Positions 8,441-16,347 of a stretch of 64,000 bases of DNA are shown piece after piece (position 1 is the first letter of the stretch; the number at the start of each line of letters is the position of its first letter). The stretch is from Pseudomonadota bacterium (lineage in GTDB: Bacteria; Pseudomonadota; Gammaproteobacteria; Steroidobacterales; Woeseiaceae), in contig JACZTO010000004.1 in NCBI GenBank assembly GCA_022573655.1, forward strand, positions 1 to 64,000, in the 5' to 3' direction. Under the pieces are notes generated by a model. That model had not been told where the DNA came from. It did no database searches and was given only the letters and a program-made list of their open reading frames with translations. Made by a program: the position numbers and the translations under genes.

Positions 8441-9822
8441 TACAAGCCCTCCGCGGCTATTTCGAGGGCGCGTTTCAATATGGCGCTTTTGGCCAGCACT
8501 TCCTGATACTCCTTCGCCGCTATGGAGTCAGCAACAATACCGGCACCTGCCTGATAACTGTACTGACCCCCTGAGAAAACCAGGGTGCGTATGGTTATCG
8601 CCTGGTCCATGTCGCCACTGAGGCCAAAGTACCCGGCCGTACCCGCATACAGGCCACGACCAACCCGCTCCATCTCTTCAATGATCTGCATTGCGCGCAC
8701 CTTGGGCGCACCAACAAGCGTCCCCGCCGGGAAACTTGCGGCGAACAAATCGAATTGATCAAACTTCTTTGCCAGTTGACCCTGCACACCGCTCACGATA
8801 TGCATGACATGGCTGTAACGTTCGATAGAGCGATATGGCTCAACGTACACCGTGCCAGGACTTGCCACACGACCCAAATCGTTGCGTGCCAGATCAACCA
8901 GCATTACGTGCTCGGCCGCCTCCTTTGGGTCTGCGAGTAATGCGTGCTCGTTCGCGATGTCTTCTTCCTGTGTCGCACCGCGCGGCAATGTGCCCGCAAT
9001 CGGCCGCAACGAGGCTGCATCGCCATTCAGTTTCACGAGCGCCTCCGGCGAGGATCCAACCACCTGCAGATCGCCAAAATCGAAAAAGAACATGTAGGGC
9101 GATGGATTTAACAGGCGCAGCGCTCTGTAGACCTCAAAAGGCGCCACGTTGGTCTTGCCGTGAAATAACACTGACAAGACGATCTGGTAGATATCCCCGG
9201 CCGAGATGTGCTCTTTGCAGGCGTTGACACGCTCCGAGAACTCCTGCTCGGTGAGGCTCGCCGTCGCAGGAGATATCGATACCTCCTGATCAATTGGCGG
9301 TACCGGCCCGCGCAGGCACGCGACAACTTCCTCGCGCAGTGTCTGCCGCTCCGCTTCCGGCCCATCATGCAATATCGCAACGCTGCGCGTCAGATGATCG
9401 AATACCAGAAGCGAAGCAGGTGCAACAAACGCCGCATCTGGAATATGAGTCTGTTTCTCCGTCTTTGCAGGCAATTCTTCGAACAAGCGTACGACATCGT
9501 ATCCCGTTACGCCGACAAGCCCCCCGGCAAATGGCAGGTCGGCGTCCGGCTGCGGCCTGGGAGCGATCTCAAGTGCTCGCCGCAGCGCGTTGAGATATTG
9601 CTGCTGGTTGGTTGGACGAGGCTCGCTTTTGCCGTTGATATGAAATGCGCTCGCGTCCATGCGTACCTCAACGGCGTCGCCGAAACCCAGAAATGAGTAA
9701 CGGGCAAGACGTTCGCCGCCCTCGACGCTCTCCAGCAGGAAACGGGGCCGCATCGACCGCAGCTTCAGATACGCCGATACTGGCGTATCAAGGTCGGCGG
9801 CTATATCAAATGGTGCTTGCAT
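8440..9822 (-). CDS. trpE: Anthranilate synthase component I
   Basis: Makes anthranilate from chorismate with TrpG. About 460 aa. The chorismate-binding domain is clear: PYMFFFDFGDLQVVGSSPE, RPIAGTLPRG, MLVDLARNDLGRV, FPAGTLVGAPKVRAMQIIEE and YQAGAGIVADS. An LLESVEGGERLARYSFLG block near the N-terminus resembles the LLES feedback-inhibition motif of TrpE. The ORF extends to 9858, but that extension lies in the attenuator; Met13 at 9822 has GGAAG about 9 nt upstream and is chosen. It is controlled by the upstream leader. Confidence 0.96.
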   Translation of the reverse strand: MQAPFDIAADLDTPVSAYLKLRSMRPRFLLESVEGGERLARYSFLGFGDAVEVRMDASAFHINGKSEPRPTNQQQYLNALRRALEIAPRPQPDADLPFAGGLVGVTGYDVVRLFEELPAKTEKQTHIPDAAFVAPASLLVFDHLTRSVAILHDGPEAERQTLREEVVACLRGPVPPIDQEVSISPATASLTEQEFSERVNACKEHISAGDIYQIVLSVLFHGKTNVAPFEVYRALRLLNPSPYMFFFDFGDLQVVGSSPEALVKLNGDAASLRPIAGTLPRGATQEEDIANEHALLADPKEAAEHVMLVDLARNDLGRVASPGTVYVEPYRSIERYSHVMHIVSGVQGQLAKKFDQFDLFAASFPAGTLVGAPKVRAMQIIEEMERVGRGLYAGTAGYFGLSGDMDQAITIRTLVFSGGQYSYQAGAGIVADSIAAKEYQEVLAKSAILKRALEIAAEGL

Positions 9823-9845
9823 GTGGTGCTTCCCAACGCTCCAAC

Positions 9846-9885
9846 AGAAAAAGCCCATCCCCGATTTCGGCAGAGATGGGCTTTG
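9846..9885 (-). terminator. trp attenuator terminator
   Basis: On the minus strand AAGCCCATC and GATGGGCTT form a 9-bp stem with a smaller CCGA/TCGG helix inside and TTTTT at its end, an intrinsic terminator lying 24 nt before the trpE start. Its 5' arm (GCCCATCTCT) can instead pair with AGGGAGGGC in the leader (9935-9943), which in turn can pair with the segment next to the Trp codons. This is the standard arrangement of a translation-controlled attenuator. Confidence 0.93.
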
Positions 9886-9922
9886 CGTGTCCTTAGCTCA
9901 GCGTTCTTTGTTCAAACAACTG

Positions 9923-9985
9923 TCAGCCAGCAGCGCCCTCCCTTGCAGGGAGCCACCACCAGTTCTTGACGATCTGAGCGTTCAT
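9923..9985 (-). CDS. trpL: trp operon leader peptide (three consecutive Trp codons)
   Basis: A 20-codon ORF missing from the ORF track, encoding MNAQIVKNWWWLP... and ending in TGA. TGG-TGG-TGG occupies 9961-9953, directly before the 1:2 hairpin CTCCCT-gca-AGGGAG (9938-9952). A ribosome stalled at Trp codons would cover segment 1 and free segment 2 (AGGGAGGGC) to pair with segment 3, preventing the terminator. No Shine-Dalgarno precedes the ATG, and the promoter predicts a transcript starting at or next to it. Confidence 0.93.
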   Translation of the reverse strand: MNAQIVKNWWWLPAREGAAG

Positions 9986-9992
9986 GCGACCG

Positions 9993-10021
9993 AGTATTAC
10001 CGCCGCTACAGCGGCCGTCAA
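9993..10021 (-). promoter_or_regulatory. trp operon promoter with dyad operator in the spacer
   Basis: Minus strand: -35 TTGACG (10021-10016), 17-bp spacer, -10 AATACT (9998-9993), then 7 nt to the A of the trpL ATG at 9985. The -35 overlaps the stop codon of the SLC13 gene. The spacer contains a perfect dyad GCCGCT-gt-AGCGGC (10002-10015), well placed for a repressor. It does not resemble the enteric TrpR operator. It has no T-run, so it is a poor terminator candidate. Confidence 0.7.
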
Positions 10022-11877
10022 GGTCCAACTGCCGGCTGCAGGTCATAGAGCAAGGGCAGGATCAGCGAGAAACCCAGCCACATTATGATCGTCAGCGGAA
10101 TGCCGACGCGCAGGAAGTCACCAAACTTGTAGCCACCAGCGCTCATCACCAGCAGGTTGGTCTGATAGCCATACGGTGTCGCAAAACTCATGTTGGCACC
10201 GAACAACACGGCGAGAATGAACGGTTCGGGACTGACTCCCAGCTGCGCGGCGATACTGATCGCGATTGGCGTACCGATCGCGGCAGCGGCGTTATTGGAC
10301 ACGACGTTCGTAATAATCGTCATCAGCAACAGGAACGCACTAAGAATCATTGCCGGTGGAAGACCGGACGCAGCGTTGACGAAACTGACCGCAAGGAAAT
10401 CCGCCATGCCAGTACCCATCAGTGCCTTGCCTAGCGCGAGCGCTGTCACAATAATCATCACAACTGGAATCGACAGCGCATTGGCCGCATCACGCCAGTT
10501 CAGGCACCCGGTGACGATCATCAGGCCAAGGCCAACAAGCGCGCTCACTGATATCGGCATGATGCCGAATGCCGCCGCCAGGACAACCAGCCCCATGACC
10601 GCCAATGCGCGCTTCGCCCGGTGCGTATGCGGCAGGTCGGTCGTACCGTCCAGGACAAGCATCGTACCGCTGTCCTTAAGGTTGGCAACAGCCTCACTGG
10701 ACCCCTGCACCAGCAAAACATCGCCCGCACGCAAACGAACCAGGTTCAAGTCCCCTGTTACCTGAGCACTGCCTGCCCGGGCGCTATGCAGCGCCAGCGG
10801 CAGCAAACCGTAGCTACTACTGAAGCGCACTGCAGCGAGGCTGCGCAAATGCAATGGCGAACCGCGAGTGACGACAACCTCGGCCAACTGCTGGCCCTCT
10901 GCCTTAAGAGGTGTTTCGTCGTCGACTGGATGCTCGGTATCCGAAATATTGAACAACGTCGCACCGAGCACCTGTTCGTAGTGCTTCAGGTTCTCGGGGG
11001 AGTCCTTGACGAACAACCTGTCGCCGGGCTGTAAGACAACGGACGGCAGTTTGGCAAGAAACAACGATTCCGTCCGCTGGATCTTGTCGATACGCAATGT
11101 GCCGCCTGCTTTTGCGAGCACCTCGGACAGCGATTTGCCATCGGCGAAACCACCTTCTTTGACGTGTAGCCTGGCGCTGAATATGCGCGGCGATGTATCG
11201 GCCATCGGTGGCGTACGGTCCGGCAAGAGACGCGGCGCAACGAGCCAGAGAAATAGTATGCCGATCCCACCGACGATAGCGACCGGCAACACCCAGTCGA
11301 ACATGCCGAACTGTTGAACACCCATGTCACGCGATATGCCAACGACCAGCAGGTTGGTCGATGTGCCGATAGCGGTGGCCATGCCGCCAATAATTGTCGC
11401 CAGGCCCATGGGCAACATCACCCCAGATACAGGGAACTTAACCCGCATCGAAGCGCCGACAAGAATCGGCATGAGCAACACGACAATAGGTGTGTTGTTC
11501 ATGAATGCGCTGAGAATCGCACTCGCAACCAATGTAGTAATCAGCGCAAGCACTGGCCGGGTTGCCCACGCCCTGCCAACGATCGTCGCCAGGGGCTGTA
11601 ACGCGCCTGTTGTCTCCAGCGCTTTGCCCACCATCATCAATGCACAAATGGCGATCAGCGCTTCGTTGCCAAAGCCCGCAAAAAAGTCGACCGGGCCCAA
11701 GATTACTTCCCCGGCCATGGTCTCGTACGGCCACAACTGAAACCCGGCAACCAGGAGAATCAATATGGCGAGCGAAGATGACTCAAGCGGAATGTTGTCG
11801 CGCGTGAATAAAAACAGCGCGACGACCGTCAGAAGCAGAACAGCGATTCCGTGAGCGTCAGGTGTTATCGGTTGCAA
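10018..11877 (-). CDS. SLC13/DASS-family permease with two central TrkA-C (RCK_C) domains
   Basis: 619 aa inner-membrane anion permease. Two hydrophobic halves flank a soluble insert (about 215-400) with two TrkA-C-like repeats (GKSLSEVLAKAGG...LQPGDRLFVKDS and LRAGDVLLVQGSSEAVANL). The halves carry the paired family signatures MNNTPIVVLLMPILVGASMR with GTSTNLLV, and TNVVSNNAAAAIGTPIAIS with PYGYQTNLLV, the substrate and sodium loops of the family. Substrate (sulfate, dicarboxylate or other) cannot be decided. It lies upstream of trpL, whose promoter starts in its stop codon, so read-through into trp is possible. Confidence 0.87.
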   Translation of the reverse strand: MQPITPDAHGIAVLLLTVVALFLFTRDNIPLESSSLAILILLVAGFQLWPYETMAGEVILGPVDFFAGFGNEALIAICALMMVGKALETTGALQPLATIVGRAWATRPVLALITTLVASAILSAFMNNTPIVVLLMPILVGASMRVKFPVSGVMLPMGLATIIGGMATAIGTSTNLLVVGISRDMGVQQFGMFDWVLPVAIVGGIGILFLWLVAPRLLPDRTPPMADTSPRIFSARLHVKEGGFADGKSLSEVLAKAGGTLRIDKIQRTESLFLAKLPSVVLQPGDRLFVKDSPENLKHYEQVLGATLFNISDTEHPVDDETPLKAEGQQLAEVVVTRGSPLHLRSLAAVRFSSSYGLLPLALHSARAGSAQVTGDLNLVRLRAGDVLLVQGSSEAVANLKDSGTMLVLDGTTDLPHTHRAKRALAVMGLVVLAAAFGIMPISVSALVGLGLMIVTGCLNWRDAANALSIPVVMIIVTALALGKALMGTGMADFLAVSFVNAASGLPPAMILSAFLLLMTIITNVVSNNAAAAIGTPIAISIAAQLGVSPEPFILAVLFGANMSFATPYGYQTNLLVMSAGGYKFGDFLRVGIPLTIIMWLGFSLILPLLYDLQPAVGP

Positions 11878-11937
11878 TGCGCCCCCTCATCTTTCTCGTT
11901 GCCCGTGCAAACAGCACAATGCAAACCGTATCCTAGT

Positions 11938-12720
11938 TCATACCTGTTTCGCAATCAGTCCTGCACCTCCATTACAGCGCACTATGGCGCCAACGTGCTT
12001 ATAGAAGCTCTTGAAGTCACTGGCTTGCCAATGCGTAATCGTTACATCGCGCTGAAATGACAGCGAATCCGCAAAACGCGTCAACGGCAGCAAATCAACA
12101 TAGCGCAGGTCAGCCGGCTGATGTGACGGGAAAATGTCCCATGGCGACATCGATGTCAGGTTTCGGTGGCGCACCGCGACACTTGCCACCGCCTGCTTCC
12201 AGCGTCTACGCCAATCGGAAGAAGAGCCGTGTTGCAACATGCGCTCGCCGGCTTCATCAAGCGCCGGACACCAGGTATTTTTCGCGGCAAGCTCCCGGGA
12301 ACGCGCATGCAGCGTCGTGCAAACCCACTCGGCGAGGGCTTCCATATCTCGAAGTGTTTGCAGTGATTTCGGATCGTCACCCCGCAGCGCGACAAGATCT
12401 CCCCAACCACGCACTGCAATCGCGAGACGCCGATTCAGCCAGCTGTCGCGCTTTAACAGAGGTTCCTTCCAGTCAGTCTGGTCGTGGAGACTATCGCCGT
12501 TATCCACGCAGACGTGCAGCGCTTTGCGCAACGAATCCTGGAGGATGTCACCATTCTCCTTGGCGTATTCGGACAAGTTCAGCTGCATGGCTATCCACGC
12601 TGACCCCTTCGGTACGGTCATGCACGCGGCCGGCAGGAATTCGTCAGCCTTTTCCGCCGCCAATAGCGGGCAAGGTGAGGTAACTACCGATGGCTCGACA
12701 ACGAGGAACATGACGAGCAT
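11938..12720 (-). CDS. Unrecognised 260-aa protein
   Basis: I do not recognise the family. The first 25 residues are hydrophobic (MLVMFLVVEPSVVTSPCPLLAAEKA) but do not form a convincing signal peptide. The rest is helical and tryptophan-rich, with an RRLAIAVRGWGDLVALRGDD segment, ETLRD-like helices and a possible region of conserved Cys/Trp (AAKNTWCPALDEAGERM). It is divergent from yajQ and 60 nt upstream of the SLC13 gene. Codon use looks like the neighbours. ATG 12720 is used; internal Met34 is possible. Confidence 0.6.
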   Translation of the reverse strand: MLVMFLVVEPSVVTSPCPLLAAEKADEFLPAACMTVPKGSAWIAMQLNLSEYAKENGDILQDSLRKALHVCVDNGDSLHDQTDWKEPLLKRDSWLNRRLAIAVRGWGDLVALRGDDPKSLQTLRDMEALAEWVCTTLHARSRELAAKNTWCPALDEAGERMLQHGSSSDWRRRWKQAVASVAVRHRNLTSMSPWDIFPSHQPADLRYVDLLPLTRFADSLSFQRDVTITHWQASDFKSFYKHVGAIVRCNGGAGLIAKQV

Positions 12721-12880
12721 TGTGCGGTCATACCGGTAACAAGACCGCCGTCCTTACTGGGCATGTTGTTGAGTTTTTGCGCCCGCCACTGCCCTCAGGT
12801 CTGGTGTCAATCCCTGCGTAGGTGTACCTTTCGCTGCAGGCGTTGACGTATAACAAACAAATCATCATCAGGACCAGCAA

Positions 12881-13363
12881 ATGCCTTCTTTTGACGTAGT
12901 CAGTGACTTCGATGCCCACGAGGCAAGAAATGGTGTTGACCAGGCAAATCGAGAAGTCAATACACGTTTCGATTTCAAAGGTAGCGGATCAAAGTATGTT
13001 CTCGAAGAACAGGTTATTACATTAACAACTCAGTCCGATTTTCAACTCAAACAAATGCTCGACATTCTGCGACAGAAATTATCGAAGCGCGGCGTTGACG
13101 TTGCATGCCTTGATGAACAAGAGCCCGAGATAACACATGGTACGGCACGCCAACAGGTCATTCTCCGCCGCGGCATCGATGCCGATCGCGCTCGCAAGCT
13201 GGTCAAACAAATAAAGGCGGCGAAGCTCAAAGTACAGGCCGCGATTCAGGGAGACAAGCTGCGTATCAGCGGCAAGAAACGCGATGACCTGCAGAGTGTC
13301 ATCAGCATGCTCAAGGAAACGGACGTTGGCCTGCCATTGCAGTATGAGAACTTTCGCGACTGA
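12881..13363 (+). CDS. yajQ: YajQ-family nucleotide-binding protein
   Basis: 160 aa, the typical size. MPSFDVVSDFD, NREVNTRFDFKGS, ILRRGIDADRARKLVKQIKAAKLKVQAAIQGD and RISGKKRDDLQSVISMLK are family hallmarks of two RRM-like domains. Members bind nucleotides or RNA, and c-di-GMP binding with a transcriptional effector role has been shown in Xanthomonas. AGGA lies 8 nt before the ATG. Its stop is 2 nt before the GTG of ppc, so the two are probably co-translated. Confidence 0.94.
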   Translation: MPSFDVVSDFDAHEARNGVDQANREVNTRFDFKGSGSKYVLEEQVITLTTQSDFQLKQMLDILRQKLSKRGVDVACLDEQEPEITHGTARQQVILRRGIDADRARKLVKQIKAAKLKVQAAIQGDKLRISGKKRDDLQSVISMLKETDVGLPLQYENFRD

Positions 13364-13365
13364 TC

Positions 13366-16107
13366 GTGAGCACCAGGATCCATAAGCCATTGCGTCGCCA
13401 GGACATCACGTTCGAGGACAAAGACCAGGCGTTGCGCAGCGATGTCAGCATATTGGGCGCCATGGTTGGCGACCTGATACGCGAACAATGCGGTGACGCA
13501 TTATACGAGTTCGTGGAGAAATCCAGACTCTGCGCGATCCGGCGACGCGAACACAACGAAAAGCCCGGCGAGGAACTCACTGACCTGATGCGCGGCCTGG
13601 ACCCCAGGAAAGCCCACCAGGTCATACGCAGTTTTTCGACCTATTTTCAGATGGTGAATACGGCTGAAAAGGTACATCGCATCAGGCGCCGGCGTGAGTA
13701 TTTGCGCGACGTTGTCCATTATCAGCCGGGCGGCCTGGAGGACACTTTCATCAAACTCAGGGCAGCGGGAATTGACGCCGATGGCCTGCAGGAGTTGCTC
13801 AATTCGCTGGTGATAGAACCTATTTTCACGGCGCACCCGACAGAGCCGACAAGACGCACGATGCTGCGCAAAGAACAAAACATCGTCAGACATCTGGTCG
13901 ACTTGTTGAACCCGACCATGACGCCACAGGAAACCGATGCTGCCATGCAGAACATCCGCTTGCTGGCGACGACTGGTTGGCAAACTGACGAGCATCCATC
14001 CGAGCAAATGACAGTGGCTGACGAGCTTGAGCACGTATTGTTCTTTGTCACTGACGTTTTGTACCGCGCTATTCCGCCGTTTTATGAAGATATCGAAAAT
14101 GCCGTCACAAGAATCTACGGCGATGACGGCAAGCACATCGAAATACCCACTATCCTGCATTTTGGTTCCTGGGTCGGCGGCGACATGGACGGCAATCCCA
14201 ATGTCGGCGCGAAAACCATTCGCGAGACGCTGGCGCGCCAGCGATCGCTCATTCTGGATCTCTACTACAGCGAGTGCGCGTCCCTAAGCGCCAAACTGAG
14301 CCAGTCAACAGGGCGCTCATCCTTCAGTCAGGACGTGCTCGACAAGATTACCGAATACCGCGTCGTTTTTGCGAATGCGTACCACGCGGTTCCCGCTCGC
14401 CATCGCGACATGCCCTACCGCGTATTTTTGCAGCTCGTCCAACAGCGCCTGCAGTCAACGTACGACGACGACATAATGCCCTACGAAAAAGTCGACGAGT
14501 TTATGAATGACATACAGCTGATCGCGGATAGCCTGAAAGCCAACAAGGGTGAGTTTGCCGGCCTGTTTGCTGTGCGCCGATTACTACGCCGTATTAGCAC
14601 CTTCGGCTTTCACATGGTGACGCTTGACGTTCGTCAGGATGCGGAAGTCCACCGGAACGTAGTAGGCGAGTGTCTCGGCGAGGAAGACTGGCTTGAAATG
14701 TCGGCAGACGCGCGTGCAGATCGCATCGTGGAAGCAATCAGTACGCGCGAGAGCGCGCCGATGAATCTGAGCACGACGGCGCGCAAGACCATTGCTGTAT
14801 TTCAGGCAATTGCGTCCTGCAACAGAAAGTATGGGCCGAAGGCCATTGGCCCATTCGTCATCAGCATGACCCAGGGCCGTGACGACATTCTGTCAGTCAT
14901 TCTCTTGGCGCAATGGGGCGAATTGCACGACAAACGCGGTAACGTGCCACTCGACATAGCGCCGCTTCTCGAAACCGTTGACGATTTGCAGAAAGGCCCG
15001 GCGATAATCGAGTCACTGTTGTCTACCGAGCTGTATCGCAAGCATCTTTCCCGGCGCGACGACCGCCAGACCGTAATGATTGGTTACTCGGACAGCAACA
15101 AGGACAGCGGCCTCGCCTCGGCACGCTGGGCATTGCAGGCCGCGCAAGAAATCATTGCCAGCACGACACAATCGCACGGCATAGAACTGACGTTATTTCA
15201 CGGTCGTGGCGGCACTATCAGTCGCGGTGGCAGCAAGACGCATGTCGCAGTGCTGGGCGCGCCGCCAGGTACCGTCAACGGACGGCTGCGCGTTACCGAG
15301 CAGGGCGAAATCATCAATGAGAAATACGGATTGCGCGGCATAGCGCTGCGCACCCTTGAGCAGATGACCGGCTCAGTCGCTTTGGCGACAGCCTTGCCCA
15401 GACATCGCGGCAATGACCAGCCGGAATGGCATGCGATGATGGATATCCTCGCGAACGAGAGCCGTCGCGTCTATCGCAAACTGGTCTATGAATCGCCCAA
15501 TTTTTACGAATACTTCAGGAAAGCAACACCGATCGACCTGATTGAACGCATGCGGATCGGCTCACGGCCCTCATCGAGACGGCGCCTTTGCGGCATCACG
15601 GATTTGCGTGCCATTCCCTGGGTGTTCGCCTGGACTCAGGCGCGGTTCGTGTTGCCGGGTTGGTACGGTGTCGGTAGCGGAATCAGAAAGACAGTTGAGC
15701 AATTTGGCGAAAGTGCCGTTCGCGAAATGTTTACTGAATGGTACTTCCAACGCTCGCTTACGGCGGACACCGAGATGGTTCTGGCAAAATCAGACCTCGA
15801 AATCGCAAAACTCTACTCGCAGCTCGCTGGTGATCTGCATGAAGAATTCTTTCCGCTCATTGAGGACGAGTACCAGCTTACCCGAGACCTGATACTTGAG
15901 TACTCCGACCATGAAACCCTGCTTGAAGGCGACCTCACATTGCAACGCGCCATCATGCTGCGTAACCCATACGTCGATCCGATGAGCCTGTTGCAGGTCG
16001 ACCTGTTGTCGCGGTGGCGGGCAACGCAATACGAAGACGAAGAAATCTTTGGCGCTTTACTGGCTAGCGTTAATGGTATCGCGCAGGCACTGCAAAACAC
16101 CGGCTGA
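13366..16107 (+). CDS. ppc: Phosphoenolpyruvate carboxylase
   Basis: Anaplerotic carboxylation of PEP to oxaloacetate; cytoplasmic tetramer. 913 aa, close to the bacterial norm. Catalytic blocks: FTAHPTEPTRR (catalytic His), GGDMDGNPNV, GYSDSNKDSG (Lys), FHGRGGTISRGG (mobile loop) and IPWVFAWTQARFVLPGWYG. The C-terminal NTG matches the conserved end of the enzyme. The start is GTG, 2 nt after yajQ, with no independent ribosome site seen, which suggests translational coupling. Confidence 0.97.
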   Translation: MSTRIHKPLRRQDITFEDKDQALRSDVSILGAMVGDLIREQCGDALYEFVEKSRLCAIRRREHNEKPGEELTDLMRGLDPRKAHQVIRSFSTYFQMVNTAEKVHRIRRRREYLRDVVHYQPGGLEDTFIKLRAAGIDADGLQELLNSLVIEPIFTAHPTEPTRRTMLRKEQNIVRHLVDLLNPTMTPQETDAAMQNIRLLATTGWQTDEHPSEQMTVADELEHVLFFVTDVLYRAIPPFYEDIENAVTRIYGDDGKHIEIPTILHFGSWVGGDMDGNPNVGAKTIRETLARQRSLILDLYYSECASLSAKLSQSTGRSSFSQDVLDKITEYRVVFANAYHAVPARHRDMPYRVFLQLVQQRLQSTYDDDIMPYEKVDEFMNDIQLIADSLKANKGEFAGLFAVRRLLRRISTFGFHMVTLDVRQDAEVHRNVVGECLGEEDWLEMSADARADRIVEAISTRESAPMNLSTTARKTIAVFQAIASCNRKYGPKAIGPFVISMTQGRDDILSVILLAQWGELHDKRGNVPLDIAPLLETVDDLQKGPAIIESLLSTELYRKHLSRRDDRQTVMIGYSDSNKDSGLASARWALQAAQEIIASTTQSHGIELTLFHGRGGTISRGGSKTHVAVLGAPPGTVNGRLRVTEQGEIINEKYGLRGIALRTLEQMTGSVALATALPRHRGNDQPEWHAMMDILANESRRVYRKLVYESPNFYEYFRKATPIDLIERMRIGSRPSSRRRLCGITDLRAIPWVFAWTQARFVLPGWYGVGSGIRKTVEQFGESAVREMFTEWYFQRSLTADTEMVLAKSDLEIAKLYSQLAGDLHEEFFPLIEDEYQLTRDLILEYSDHETLLEGDLTLQRAIMLRNPYVDPMSLLQVDLLSRWRATQYEDEEIFGALLASVNGIAQALQNTG

Positions 16108-16347
16108 CCCGACCATCCACCATCCACCGTTATATGACCTGGCCGACGGTCGACATCATTCCCTAGCGGACTGCTCGCTTTTGCGAGCTTTAGGTCTCGC
16201 TACGGAATATCTCGCCCGCCGACCGTCCACCCATGGCGCGGGTAGTGAGAGCGAGGTTAAGCGATACGAGCATCCGAGTGCCAGCTAGCAACTCAATGCG
16301 AGCAACCGGCCAGGTCTGATAAATGTGGGTGGTGGTGGGTGATGAAT
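16108..16347. repeat. Structured non-coding element with nested inverted repeats (MITE-like?)
   Basis: This 240-bp convergent gap holds no credible gene. GACCTGGCC (16136-16144) and GGCCAGGTC (16308-16316) are exact inverted copies; outside them C-rich CCATCCACCATCCACC at left faces G-rich GGGTGGTGGTGGGTG at right. Inside, GACGGTCG (16145-16152) pairs with CGACCGTC (16220-16227), enclosing a hairpin GCTCGC-tttt-GCGAGC (16173-16188). This is more order than a simple terminator needs. It could be a small non-autonomous element or a structured RNA. Confidence 0.5.

Noticed and set aside
9822-9858. Longer trpE N-terminus (MGFFCWSVGKHH) from ATG 9858
   Set aside because: That segment is the 3' arm and T-run of the attenuator. 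The ATG at 9822 has a ribosome site and fits the family.
10002-10015. Dyad at the end of the SLC13 gene as its terminator
   Set aside because: There is no T-run after it, and it lies exactly between good -35 and -10 elements, so an operator is more likely.
12728-12919. 63-aa minus-strand ORF with a lipobox-like LYVNAC
   Set aside because: It overlaps the well-supported yajQ start and its ribosome site on the opposite strand, and the region is a divergent promoter. The lipobox is marginal.
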